Assembly (NCBI GenBank): GCA_016191165.1
Contig: JACPPF010000087.1
Location: forward strand, 1 to 64,000
DNA from: Planctomycetota bacterium
Lineage (GTDB): Bacteria; Planctomycetota; Planctomycetia; Gemmatales; Gemmataceae
Length of the DNA stretch: 64,000 nt
Direction of reading: 5' to 3'
Numbering within the stretch: position 1 is the stretch's first letter; each line of letters starts with the position of its first letter. This document shows positions 8,558 through 15,816 of this stretch, one piece after another. A program made the position numbers and the translations under genes. The notes under the pieces are model-generated. The model saw only the letters and a list, made by a program, of their open reading frames with translations. It had not been told where the DNA came from and searched no databases.

Positions 8558-9982
8558 TCACACGATTTGCCCGATCACGCGGCCATGCACGAGGGTGAGC
8601 CGTTCGCGGCGGCCCAGATGGGGATAGCTGAGTTCGTCCTGATCGAGTCCGAGCTGGTGCAGGATGGTGGTGTGGATGTCGCGCAGATGGCAGCGATCTT
8701 CAATCGCGCGCAGCCCGATGGCGTCGGTGGCGCCGACGATGGTGCCGCCCTTGATGCCGCCGCCGGCGAGCCACATTGAGAAGCCGAGGTTGTGGTGGTC
8801 GCGCCCACGTCCGCCCTGGGCCTCCGGTGATCGGCCGAACTCACCGCCCCACAGCACCAGGGTCGATTCGAGCAGGCCGCGGCGTTTCAAATCGGTCAAG
8901 AGGGCGGCGACCGGCTGATCGGTCTGCCCGGCCAAGCGCAGATGATTCTCCTCGATGTCGGCATGGGCGTCCCACTGCATGTTGCCAGGGCCCCCGCCGG
9001 CGACGACGGTGACGAAGCGCACGCCGTTCTCCACGAGCTTGCGCGCCAGCAGGCAACGCCGGGCGTAATCGTGGGTCGGTTCCCGGCCGATGCCGTAGAG
9101 ATCGAGCGTCGCGCGCGTTTCGCGTGACAGGTCAAAGATCTCCGGCGCCTCGGTCTGCATGCGAAAGGCCAGGTCGTACGATTCAATTCGGGCGTCCAGT
9201 TCTTCGTCGCGCCGGTCGGGACTGGCCGCGTTCAGGTTTCGAATCAGATCGATGGTGCGCCGGCGCTGGGCGAGCGAGACACCGGCGGGCAGATTGAGGT
9301 TGCGCACCGGCCGATCCCCGCCTTGAAACATCGTCGGCTGATACACCGCCGGCAGGAAGCCGTTGGTATACATCGGTTGCCCCGCTTCGAGCGCCCCGTG
9401 CGGATCGGGCATGACGACGTAGCCCGGCAACGATTGGCTTTCGCTGCCGAGGCCGTACAGAATCCACGAACCCATGCTGGGATAGCCCGGCTGTACGCGC
9501 CCCGTGAACATCTCGTACTGGGCCGCGGAGTGAACGACGCTATCGCCATGGCATGACCGGATGACGGCAAGATCATCGACGCAGCGCGCGGTGTGCGGGA
9601 AGAGATCGGAGACGTCAATGCCGCTCTGCCCATGCTTGCGAAACCGCCGGGCGCTGCCGAGCAGGCGTGCATCGGGCTGAATGAACTGATAATTCGCCTG
9701 CCCGAACTCCGCCGGCCGCGGCTGCCCGTGCAGTCGATTCAAGAGCGGCTTGGGATCGAAAGTTTCCAGATGGCTCGGCCCGCCGGCCATGAAGAGAAAA
9801 ATGACGGCGTTCGCCTTGGCTGGGCGTTGCGGCAGGCGTGGAGCGAGCGGATTGGTGCGGGCGATGTCGTCGTGTAGCATCGATGCGAGCGCGAGGCCGC
9901 CGATGCCGCAAGCGGCGGATTGCAGGAAGGAGCGGCGAGATTGTGCGTGGGCTCGCAAGGATTCATCCACCCGGCTGTTCAA
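8558..9982 (-). CDS. DUF1501 domain protein
   Basis: This 474-residue protein belongs to a family greatly expanded in planctomycetes, with a sulfatase/alkaline-phosphatase-like fold (family knowledge). The N-terminus carries a twin-arginine-type export signal (RRSFLQSAACGIGGLALASM). The family core follows: VIFLFMAGGPSHLETFDPKP, GYPSMGSWILYGLG, and near the end LWGGEFGRSPEAQGGRGRDH and HHNLGFSMWLAGGG. Length is normal. The start overlaps the stop of the upstream 83-residue gene by four bases (ATGA), so the two are translationally coupled. It is usually partnered with DUF1549/DUF1553 proteins such as the next minus-strand gene upstream, at 10450-12453. Confidence 0.9.
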   Translation of the reverse strand: MNSRVDESLRAHAQSRRSFLQSAACGIGGLALASMLHDDIARTNPLAPRLPQRPAKANAVIFLFMAGGPSHLETFDPKPLLNRLHGQPRPAEFGQANYQFIQPDARLLGSARRFRKHGQSGIDVSDLFPHTARCVDDLAVIRSCHGDSVVHSAAQYEMFTGRVQPGYPSMGSWILYGLGSESQSLPGYVVMPDPHGALEAGQPMYTNGFLPAVYQPTMFQGGDRPVRNLNLPAGVSLAQRRRTIDLIRNLNAASPDRRDEELDARIESYDLAFRMQTEAPEIFDLSRETRATLDLYGIGREPTHDYARRCLLARKLVENGVRFVTVVAGGGPGNMQWDAHADIEENHLRLAGQTDQPVAALLTDLKRRGLLESTLVLWGGEFGRSPEAQGGRGRDHHNLGFSMWLAGGGIKGGTIVGATDAIGLRAIEDRCHLRDIHTTILHQLGLDQDELSYPHLGRRERLTLVHGRVIGQIV

Positions 9983-10230
9983 TTGGTCAGTCCTCCCAAG
10001 TGGAGTGCGGCAGCATGGCCGATTCGAATCACAAACGAGATACGGTCGGGATGGGTTGCTCTGGCCGCTGCAATGGCTGCCCCGAACGAATCGGCGACAA
10101 AGTGCTCCCCCGATTCCGGTTCGATCGCCACATAGTCGTTGGGATGGGATGCTTCCAATTCGGCCTGAAGCTCTCGGCTGTAAATCGCTTTCGCACGTTC
10201 TGCGACATTAGTCGTATGGCTGGAAATCAT
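9979..10230 (-). CDS. Small conserved hypothetical protein (83 aa)
   Basis: The product has the pattern AERAKAIYSRELQAELE..HPNDYVAIEPESGEHFVADS..AAIAAARATHPDR..FVIRIGH.AALHLGG. From memory this is a short conserved family scattered through planctomycetes and cyanobacteria with no assigned function. Codon use is normal and it overlaps the DUF1501 start by an ATGA junction, so it is a genuine gene and the first cistron of this pair. The pairing may be accidental, since such genes often lie upstream of aspartyl-protease-like genes (memory, unverified). Confidence 0.65.
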   Translation of the reverse strand: MISSHTTNVAERAKAIYSRELQAELEASHPNDYVAIEPESGEHFVADSFGAAIAAARATHPDRISFVIRIGHAAALHLGGLTN

Positions 10231-10304
10231 GAGCGCTCCGTCTTGGCCGGATGCCTATGGACAATGGTGTATTGTATCCTCATTCCACGGTGTGTGGTAG
10301 GCAA

Positions 10305-10373
10305 GTGCAGGGCCGCCGATGCCGCAGCAGGCGGTGCGGAGGAAGTCGCGGGGGACTGTTGATGGTGATTCAT
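10305..10373 (-). pseudogene. Relic of a second DUF1501 gene start
   Basis: The minus strand starts with ATG at 10373, and after a short stretch one frame reads RDFLRTACCGIGGPA. This matches the Tat-signal region of DUF1501 proteins (compare RRSFLQSAACGIGGLALAS in the intact neighbour). Start and motif are in different frames and nothing of the protein follows. It therefore looks like the frameshifted 5' stub of a deleted paralogue that once stood directly after the DUF1553 gene. About 50 bases are also recognisably similar at DNA level to 9890-9940. Confidence 0.6.
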
Positions 10374-10387
10374 AGGTTTCATCTTCA

Positions 10388-10444
10388 GAGCCTGAAGCGT
10401 TAGCGAAGGATTGTCGGCCCAACCTTCGCTAACGCCTCGGGCTC
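10388..10444. repeat. Inverted repeat with GCGTTAGCGAAGG arms
   Basis: GAGCC, a 4-base spacer and GCGTTAGCGAAGG (10388-10409) pair with CCTTCGCTAACGC, spacer and GGCTC (10423-10444). The last arm is five bases from the stop of the minus-strand DUF1549/DUF1553 gene, so it could act as that gene's terminator hairpin. It has the look of a dispersed planctomycete palindrome. Confidence 0.8.
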
Positions 10445-10449
10445 CGACA

Positions 10450-12453
10450 CTAATTCACATAAAGGAACGCATTCAGATTAAACATCCCCACCGCGAACTC
10501 CCGTAACGGCTGCGTTCGCAGAAACTCCAGCGCCACCTCGCGCTCGCGCATCGTCGGTCCGCGGCCCGCCGCCAGCAGAAACGCACGCTCCACCTGCTTC
10601 GTCCGGTCGTCGCCGCACTCGCGCTTCAGCCGCGCGGCGAACGCGTCGGCCAGTTTGTTCGATAGCTTGCCGTTCAACAGCTCCAGCGCTTGCAGGGCGT
10701 GCGTGCTCGATTCGCGGCGCGGGCAACTGATGGCGGCGTTCGGCTGGTCGAAGACCTGCGCGAACGGCAGTTGGAGGTTGCGCTTGACGGCCAGGTACAC
10801 CGAACGCCGATCGTGTTCCTTCTCGTCCGGCGTGACCACCCATTGCCCTGGATCGTAAAGCAACTTCACCAAATCGGCCTCGACCGGGACCATCACGCTC
10901 GGGCCGCCCGTCTTGAGATTCAGCTTGCCCGCAACGGCGAGCATGGCGTCGCGCAACTCCTCGGCCGACAGCCGCCGGCGCGGAAAACGCGACAGCAAGC
11001 GGTCTTGCGGGTCGATGCGTTTGCGGGCGGGCTCATCGGCGGCGACCGACGCTTGGCGATACGTGCTGCTCAGGACGATCAGGCGATGGATGCGCTTCAT
11101 GGTTCGCGCCCGCTCCCCCTCACCCCCAGCCCCTCTCCCGGGGGGAGAGGGGTGCACGAATTCGTTGGCGAGCCAGTCGAGCAATTCGGGATGGCTCGGC
11201 GCGGCGCCGTTGACGCCGAAATCGTTCGGCGTGGCGACGATGCCCGTGCCGAAATGACCCTGCCAGATGCGGTTGACCAGTACGCGCGGCACAAGCGGGT
11301 GAGCGGGATCGTTCAGCCATTTCGCCAGCTGCGTGCGGGGGTTGATAACGTGCGCGGGCAACTCCGGCGCATCCTTTGGCACAAACAGGCTCAGCGGGCG
11401 CGGGCCGACCACCGCTCCCTTCCGGGCAACATCGCCGCGCTTGAGAACGTGAATCGGCGTTCGTTCCTTCGTATGGTTCTTGACCGTACTGATCGTCGGT
11501 AACGCCGGCGGCAACGTTTGACGCAGTTCGGCAATGGTCCTCTCGGTCGCCTTGTCCTGCTTTCCTTGCACTTGCTTTTGCAACTGCTGGATCCGCGTTT
11601 GAATTCGGGTCGTGCGTTCCTTCCAATCGGCTTGCGTCTGCGCGTCCGCCAGCACGACATCATATTCCCTGGTCGACGCGAGATAGGCCTGGAGGCGATA
11701 GTAGTCCTTCTGGGGGATTTCGTCGAAGCGATGATCGTGGCACCGGGCGCAGCCAACCGTCAAGCCGAGAAATACCGACCCAATGGCGTCGGTTCGCTCG
11801 GTGAGGATCTCATTGCGGCTGAAGGCGACGAGCTTGTTCCCCGCGTTGCGGCGCACGGGGCCGAGCCGATGAAAACCAGCGGCGATCAGACTGTCGTGAT
11901 CGTTCCGGGCGCTTTCGTCACCAGCCAGTTGCTCCAGCAGGAAGCGACCAAAGGGCTTGTCGTCGTTGAAGGCCTTGATGACATAGTCGCGGTAACGCCA
12001 GGCGCCAGGGCGAAAGCGATCGTACTCGAAACCCTCGGACTCGGCGTAACGGACCACGTCGAGCCAGTGCCGGCCCCAGCGCTCGCCATAACGCGGACTG
12101 GCCAGCAAGCGGTCCACCCATCTTTCCAATACGGCGTCTCGTTTGGCGCCTGCCTGGGTCCAGGCGGCTGCAAATTCGGTTACCTCAGCCGGTGCCGGAG
12201 GCAGGCCATGAAGGTCGAAAGTCAATCGGCGAATCAAGGTGGCGGGATCGGCTTCCGCAGCCGGCGCCAGGCGGGCCTTGCGCATCCTGGCCAGGACGAA
12301 AGCATCGATCGGATTGCGGACCCATTTGGAATCGATCCCGGGAACCGCCGGCCGGGTGCGCGGCTTCAGCGACCAGTGCTCGCCAGCCGACAACGCCTGC
12401 GTCAGTACCATTACCAGGCCGATTGCAACGACGGATATTCGCAGGATCATCAT
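10450..12453 (-). CDS. DUF1549/DUF1553 (PSCyt2/PSD1) protein
   Basis: This 667-residue secreted protein has an N-terminal signal (ISVVAIGLVMVLTQALSAGE). The PSCyt2/DUF1549 domain follows, with IDAFVLARMRKARLAPA, RRLTFDLHGLPP, YGERWGRHWLDVVRYAESEGF and GCARCHDHRFDEI. The PSD1/DUF1553 domain has NPRTQLAKWLNDPAHPLVPR, VNRIWQGHFG, FPRRRLSAEELRDAML and a C-terminal FNLNAFLYVN. It lacks the N-terminal cytochrome domain (PSCyt1) and the concanavalin-like insert that many family members carry, hence the shorter length. Function is unknown; the family is genomically linked to DUF1501. About 15 residues of DUF1553 (near residues 436-450) are encoded by a dispersed repeat (see 11110-11153). Confidence 0.88.
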   Translation of the reverse strand: MMILRISVVAIGLVMVLTQALSAGEHWSLKPRTRPAVPGIDSKWVRNPIDAFVLARMRKARLAPAAEADPATLIRRLTFDLHGLPPAPAEVTEFAAAWTQAGAKRDAVLERWVDRLLASPRYGERWGRHWLDVVRYAESEGFEYDRFRPGAWRYRDYVIKAFNDDKPFGRFLLEQLAGDESARNDHDSLIAAGFHRLGPVRRNAGNKLVAFSRNEILTERTDAIGSVFLGLTVGCARCHDHRFDEIPQKDYYRLQAYLASTREYDVVLADAQTQADWKERTTRIQTRIQQLQKQVQGKQDKATERTIAELRQTLPPALPTISTVKNHTKERTPIHVLKRGDVARKGAVVGPRPLSLFVPKDAPELPAHVINPRTQLAKWLNDPAHPLVPRVLVNRIWQGHFGTGIVATPNDFGVNGAAPSHPELLDWLANEFVHPSPPGRGAGGEGERARTMKRIHRLIVLSSTYRQASVAADEPARKRIDPQDRLLSRFPRRRLSAEELRDAMLAVAGKLNLKTGGPSVMVPVEADLVKLLYDPGQWVVTPDEKEHDRRSVYLAVKRNLQLPFAQVFDQPNAAISCPRRESSTHALQALELLNGKLSNKLADAFAARLKRECGDDRTKQVERAFLLAAGRGPTMREREVALEFLRTQPLREFAVGMFNLNAFLYVN
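11110..11153. repeat. Dispersed repeat embedded in the DUF1553 coding region
   Basis: The segment with CCCCTCACCCCCAGCCCC followed by CCCCTCTCCC GGGG GGAGAGGGG is a simple GC-rich palindromic repeat of the type normally found between genes. Here it lies inside the gene and is read in frame on the minus strand as SPPGRGAGGEGER. It sits between ...LLDWLANEFV and TMKRIHRLIVLSS, where family members normally have a short loop. Confidence 0.7.
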
Positions 12454-12492
12454 GCACCAACTAGGGCGTTGCGAGTCAATTTCCGCTCACGA

Positions 12493-12544
12493 GCCGCGAC
12501 CGTCAGGGAGCGGTCTGGACAAACCGCTCCCTGACGGTCGCGGC
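12493..12544. repeat. Inverted repeat, GCCGCGACCGTCAGGGAGCGG family
   Basis: Two perfect 22-bp arms (12493-12514 and 12523-12544) flank an 8-base centre. The family recurs in degenerate form at 17588-17643. The rest of the gap between the DUF1549/DUF1553 gene and the oxidoreductase gene (12454-12679) shows no gene. Confidence 0.85.
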
Positions 12545-12679
12545 CCGTATCGATTTTCATAACAAGCGTTAATTAACGCGCGGTTCCTGACGGCGAGGAA
12601 TCCGAAATCTGGAAGGAAATTGCGCCGCGGGCATTCCCGCCGATCCTGACAGGAATCGGATGAACTAATCATAACCATC

Positions 12680-13798
12680 CTACCACCCCGCCAGCGGGTG
12701 CCGGCGGTTCCTCATTGGCAACTCGACCGCGGTGCGCGTGCGGGCGGATTCGTACACGGCATGGATCATCTCCAGTGCCGCGCGACCGTCGTAAATGCTG
12801 CCCTTGGGCTGGCGGTTGCGTTCGATGGCTTGAAGCAGATCTTGTACGATCCAAACATTGCCTTGCCCCAGGCCGCCGTCCTTGAGGGTCTCCGCTTTGC
12901 CGATGCCCTGGCTGGTGATTTCCTGCCAGTTTACTCGGCTACGGCCCGGGAACCAAGACGGGTCGGCGAGGAGGTGGCAGGCGGGCAGGCTGCCGGTCGT
13001 CACTTGAATCACGCCGCGCGTGCCGTGGATGGTCAGGCCAAAGCGATCGCGTTCGCCCTTGGCGCGGTTGCAGCGGACGGTGGCGAAGTGCCCGGTGATG
13101 CCGCGATCGAAGCCGTACATCGCGTTGATATGATTGCCCGCGATGAGGCCCATGCCTTCGCCGCCTTCGCGAAGGTCGGCCTTGGTGACGGGCGTCACGC
13201 GGTCCTTGGCGACGACGCCGCAGCGGGCGTAACACCAGCGAGCGTCACCCGCAATGAAGCGCATCAGGTCCAGGATGTGCGTGCCAAGCACCATCAAATC
13301 CTGGCCGCCAGCACGGGCGTCTTCCTTGCCGCGGCCACGCATTTCCAGGATGTCGCCGATGCGTCCCGCGACGATTAGGTCCTTCACACGTTGCAATCGC
13401 GGGCTGTAGCGAGTCTGATGCGCAATCGCCAGCTTGACGTGGTGTTTCTCACACGCAGCGACCATCTCGTCGGCCTCTTGCAGCGTTCGGCAAATCGGTT
13501 TTTCCAAAAAGATTGACGCCCCGGCGTTGGCGCACGCGATCACCATGTCGCGATGCGAATCCAGATGCCGATCCGCCACGCTGACAATCTGCGGCCGTTC
13601 CTTTTGCAGCATTTGGCGATAGTCGGCGTAGGCGGTCTTGGCGCCGAGGCGTTTCTGAGCGGCGTTTCGCCCGGCCTCGTTCTCGTCCGCGACGGCGACA
13701 ATCTGTGCATTCGGTATCTGCCGCCAGACCACGTCCAGCCCGTGCCCATAGTTTCCGCGGCCCGTGCGGCCAATGACTGCGACGCGATAATTTGGCAT
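12680..13798 (-). CDS. Gfo/Idh/MocA-family oxidoreductase
   Basis: The frame is open far upstream, but the coding start is the ATG at 13798 (MPNYRVAVIG), because the upstream part is antisense to the DUF4058 gene. The 372-residue protein has an N-terminal Rossmann fold (VIGRTGRGNYGHGLD and IVAVAD) and the family EKP motif in IFLEKPICRTLQEADEM, whose lysine is catalytic in relatives. The C-terminal substrate domain carries GTHILDLMRFIAGD and HGTRGVIQV. Such enzymes oxidise or reduce sugars and inositols with NAD(P). The substrate cannot be told from sequence. It is transcribed divergently from the DUF4058 gene. Confidence 0.88.
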   Translation of the reverse strand: MPNYRVAVIGRTGRGNYGHGLDVVWRQIPNAQIVAVADENEAGRNAAQKRLGAKTAYADYRQMLQKERPQIVSVADRHLDSHRDMVIACANAGASIFLEKPICRTLQEADEMVAACEKHHVKLAIAHQTRYSPRLQRVKDLIVAGRIGDILEMRGRGKEDARAGGQDLMVLGTHILDLMRFIAGDARWCYARCGVVAKDRVTPVTKADLREGGEGMGLIAGNHINAMYGFDRGITGHFATVRCNRAKGERDRFGLTIHGTRGVIQVTTGSLPACHLLADPSWFPGRSRVNWQEITSQGIGKAETLKDGGLGQGNVWIVQDLLQAIERNRQPKGSIYDGRAALEMIHAVYESARTRTAVELPMRNRRHPLAGW

Positions 13799-13879
13799 GA
13801 TGCGATCTCCCAGAAAAAGGGGCGATGCCATGTTAGCCGGAAGGTGCGGAGGGAGGCAAATGATTTCTTTGGAAAGGGA

Positions 13880-13912
13880 TATAATGGCGCGGTGGTATGA
13901 TGACAGGGGAGG
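13880..13912 (+). promoter_or_regulatory. Likely promoter box and RBS of DUF4058 copy 1
   Basis: TATAATGGCGC at 13880-13890 resembles a -10 box and is followed by a strong AGGGGAGG ribosome site at 13905-13912. The related sequence TACAATGGCGCTGGGAGG stands at 31259-31276 before the DUF4058 paralogue. The conserved spacing suggests the leader was duplicated with the gene. No convincing -35 box is seen. Confidence 0.45.
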
Positions 13913-13918
13913 TGCGTT

Positions 13919-14680
13919 ATGCCGATTCACGATTGGAGCAAAATTCCGTCGGGCCTTTTTCATCATTTTCATCAGGATTGGTCGATCGAGATCGCGAGGA
14001 CGCTGAATCGCGGAACGCTTCCGAAAGGCCTCTCCGCGCTTGTGGAGCAACGCTCCGGGCCGAAGGAGGGGGATGTCCTCACCGTTGAATCGCGGCCGAA
14101 ATTCAAAGAATCTGTCGACGCGGGTTCGAGTGGATTGGCGACTCTTGAACGACCTGCAACGCGCATTGTGCGAAGTACCGCGAAGCAAATCTACGCCGCT
14201 CGCGCCAACCGCATTGTCGTCAAGCATCATCTGGGCAAGATTGTGGCGGTCATTGAAATCATGTCGCCGGGGAACAAAGACAGCCGGGCGGCGTTGCGCG
14301 ATTTCGTGGACAAGACGATCGACTTCATGCGTCGTGGCGTTCATTTGTTGATCGTCGATTTGTTCCCACCGTCCGCGCGCGATCCCTTTGGCATTCACAA
14401 GGTCCTTTGGGACGAAATCCACGAAGAGGATTTTGTATTCCCGGAAGGAAAGGACCGTATCCTGGCGTCCTATGAAATGGGCGGTGAGCACGTCGCCTAT
14501 GTCGAGCCGATCGCGGTCGGCGACGCGTTGGCGAACATGCCGTTGTTTCTGGCTACGGGCATGCATGTCCCGGTCCCCCTTGAAACGACCTACCAGCGGA
14601 CCTGGGAAGTCAGCCCGGAGGAATTGCGGATCGCGGTAGAAACCGGCGTGATGCCGGAGGCGGACGCGGAGGGGGATTGA
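13919..14680 (+). CDS. DUF4058 family protein, copy 1
   Basis: The 253-residue product starts MPIHDWSKIPSGLFHHFHQD, the hallmark of DUF4058. It continues with RIVVKHHLGKIVAVIEIMSPGNKDSR, FMRRGVHLLIVDLFPPSARDP and YVEPIAVGDALANMPLFL. The VIEIMSPGNK and LLIVDL stretches recall a PD-(D/E)XK nuclease-like core (inference only). The family is common in planctomycetes and cyanobacteria, with no known function. It is divergent from the oxidoreductase gene. A paralogue lies at 31284-32054. Confidence 0.85.
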   Translation: MPIHDWSKIPSGLFHHFHQDWSIEIARTLNRGTLPKGLSALVEQRSGPKEGDVLTVESRPKFKESVDAGSSGLATLERPATRIVRSTAKQIYAARANRIVVKHHLGKIVAVIEIMSPGNKDSRAALRDFVDKTIDFMRRGVHLLIVDLFPPSARDPFGIHKVLWDEIHEEDFVFPEGKDRILASYEMGGEHVAYVEPIAVGDALANMPLFLATGMHVPVPLETTYQRTWEVSPEELRIAVETGVMPEADAEGD

Positions 14681-14737
14681 GCGTCTCATCCTGTAGGCCA
14701 ACCGCGTACTCCGGCCGGGCGTCGGCTCGACGGGATC

Positions 14738-14943
14738 GCACTCCCACGTCGGGCTAACGCCGCGACGCTCGCCGTGCCGCACTTCCACGTCGGGCTAACG
14801 CCGCGACGCTCGCCGTGCCGCACTTCCACGTCGGGCTAACGCCGCGACGCTCGCCGTGCCGCACTCCCACGTCGGGCTGACGCCGCGACGCTCGCCGGGA
14901 TCGCACTCCCACGTCGGGCTGACGCCGCGACGCTCGCCGTACC
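14738..14943. repeat. Five-copy 41-bp tandem repeat
   Basis: Units start GCACTCCCACGTCGGGCT at 14738, 14779, 14820, 14861 and 14903 (period 41, with 42 once). Copies differ at a few positions (ACTTCC/ACTCCC, CTAACG/CTGACG, GTGCC/GGATC). There are no unique spacers. On the minus strand the unit reads in frame as ERRGVSPTWE-type peptides, but no supporting gene exists, so this is a minisatellite between DUF4058 and the NfeD-like gene. The remainder of 14681-15145 shows no gene. Confidence 0.9.
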
Positions 14944-15145
14944 GCACGCCTTTTTCCGATTCTCGCAAATCCTCATCCCTCGCATGCGAACTACCCGTAG
15001 ACAGCCGCGACCGGCGCGACCCGCAGAACCGGCACGTTTTGCCCCGGTTCCCCGACCGGAAGCCGGGGTTTTGCTTGAACTCGACGGCGGACGAGCGGAT
15101 AATGGGCGGCAATCGGTTAGCCAGCAAACCAGGAGGCCTGCGAAC

Positions 15146-15733
15146 ATGGAAACGACCTTCATGATCTGTGCGGCCATCGGTGGCACGCTCATCGTTTGCC
15201 AGTTCGCGATGACCCTGTTCGGACTGGGCGGGCATCACGATGTCGGCGGCGGCGAGCACATCGACGTCGGCGGGCACGATGTCGGCGGCGATCACGCGGT
15301 CGGGCATGACCACGACTCCACCTGGTTCCTCGGCGTGCTCACCATTCGCACCGTGTCCGCGGGGCTGGCGTTCTTCGGCCTCGCGGGGTTGATCGCGCAC
15401 CGCGCGAAGTGGGACGCCTTTCCGACGCTGGCCATTGCCACCGGGGCCGGGCTCGGCGCCTTGTTCCTCGTCGCCTGGATCATGAAGCAACTGGTGAAAT
15501 TGAACATGGACGGCACGGTCCGCATCGAGCGGGCCCTCGGCTGCCACGGCACCGTCTACATTCCGATCCCGGCGGACAAGGCGGGGCAGGGCAAAGTCCA
15601 CGTTGGCGTGCTCAATCGCACACTGGAGTACAAGGCCGTCACCCGAAAGGACGCGCTGCCCACCGGCGCGAAAATCGTCGTCGTCGCCATCGTCGGCTCC
15701 GACACCGTCGAGGTTGAATCGGCGCATGGTTAA
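15146..15733 (+). CDS. NfeD/YqiJ-like membrane protein with His-rich loop
   Basis: Start chosen at METTFM, 9 bases after an AGGAGG site; the open frame upstream is out of character. The 195-residue protein has a TM helix (about 6-27), then a striking His/Asp/Gly-rich segment (about 28-60) with repeats such as GGHDVGG. Two further TM helices follow (about 63-87 and 93-118), and the C-terminal soluble domain (about 120-195, with GCHGTVYIPIPADKAGQGKV) fits an NfeD-type OB fold. It stands immediately before a flotillin gene, the classic NfeD-flotillin arrangement (YuaF-FloT, YqiJ-YqiK), and probably works with it in membrane microdomain organisation. Confidence 0.8.
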   Translation: METTFMICAAIGGTLIVCQFAMTLFGLGGHHDVGGGEHIDVGGHDVGGDHAVGHDHDSTWFLGVLTIRTVSAGLAFFGLAGLIAHRAKWDAFPTLAIATGAGLGALFLVAWIMKQLVKLNMDGTVRIERALGCHGTVYIPIPADKAGQGKVHVGVLNRTLEYKAVTRKDALPTGAKIVVVAIVGSDTVEVESAHG

Positions 15734-15737
15734 TTTC

Positions 15738-15799
15738 GTTTGGCCGCGCGCCTTGGGCGGGCGGGGATTTTCGCGCTCGCCAAGAGCGAACGGTTAAAC
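15738..15799. repeat. Degenerate GTTTAGCCGCTCGCC-family inverted repeat, copy 3
   Basis: GTTTGGCCGCGCGCCTTGGG at the left and CGCTCGCCAAGAGCGAACGG followed by TTAAAC at the right form imperfect arms of about 26 bp. It is recognisably the same family as 225-303 and 2206-2275 and again ends close (17 bases) before a gene start, here flotillin. Inside the NfeD-flotillin operon it could tune relative expression. Confidence 0.75.
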
Positions 15800-15816
15800 C
15801 TCCAAGGGAACACAAC

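Noticed and set aside
13799-14788. Upstream extension of the oxidoreductase frame to 702 residues
   Set aside because: The extra 330 residues are antisense to the DUF4058 gene, and the Rossmann domain begins exactly at the ATG at 13798.
14738-14943. Regular repeats resembling a CRISPR array
   Set aside because: The 41-bp units are contiguous with no unique spacers, and no cas genes are present.
14795-15727. Minus-strand ORF through the tandem array and the NfeD-like gene
   Set aside because: It consists of repeat translation and antisense of a clear membrane-protein gene.
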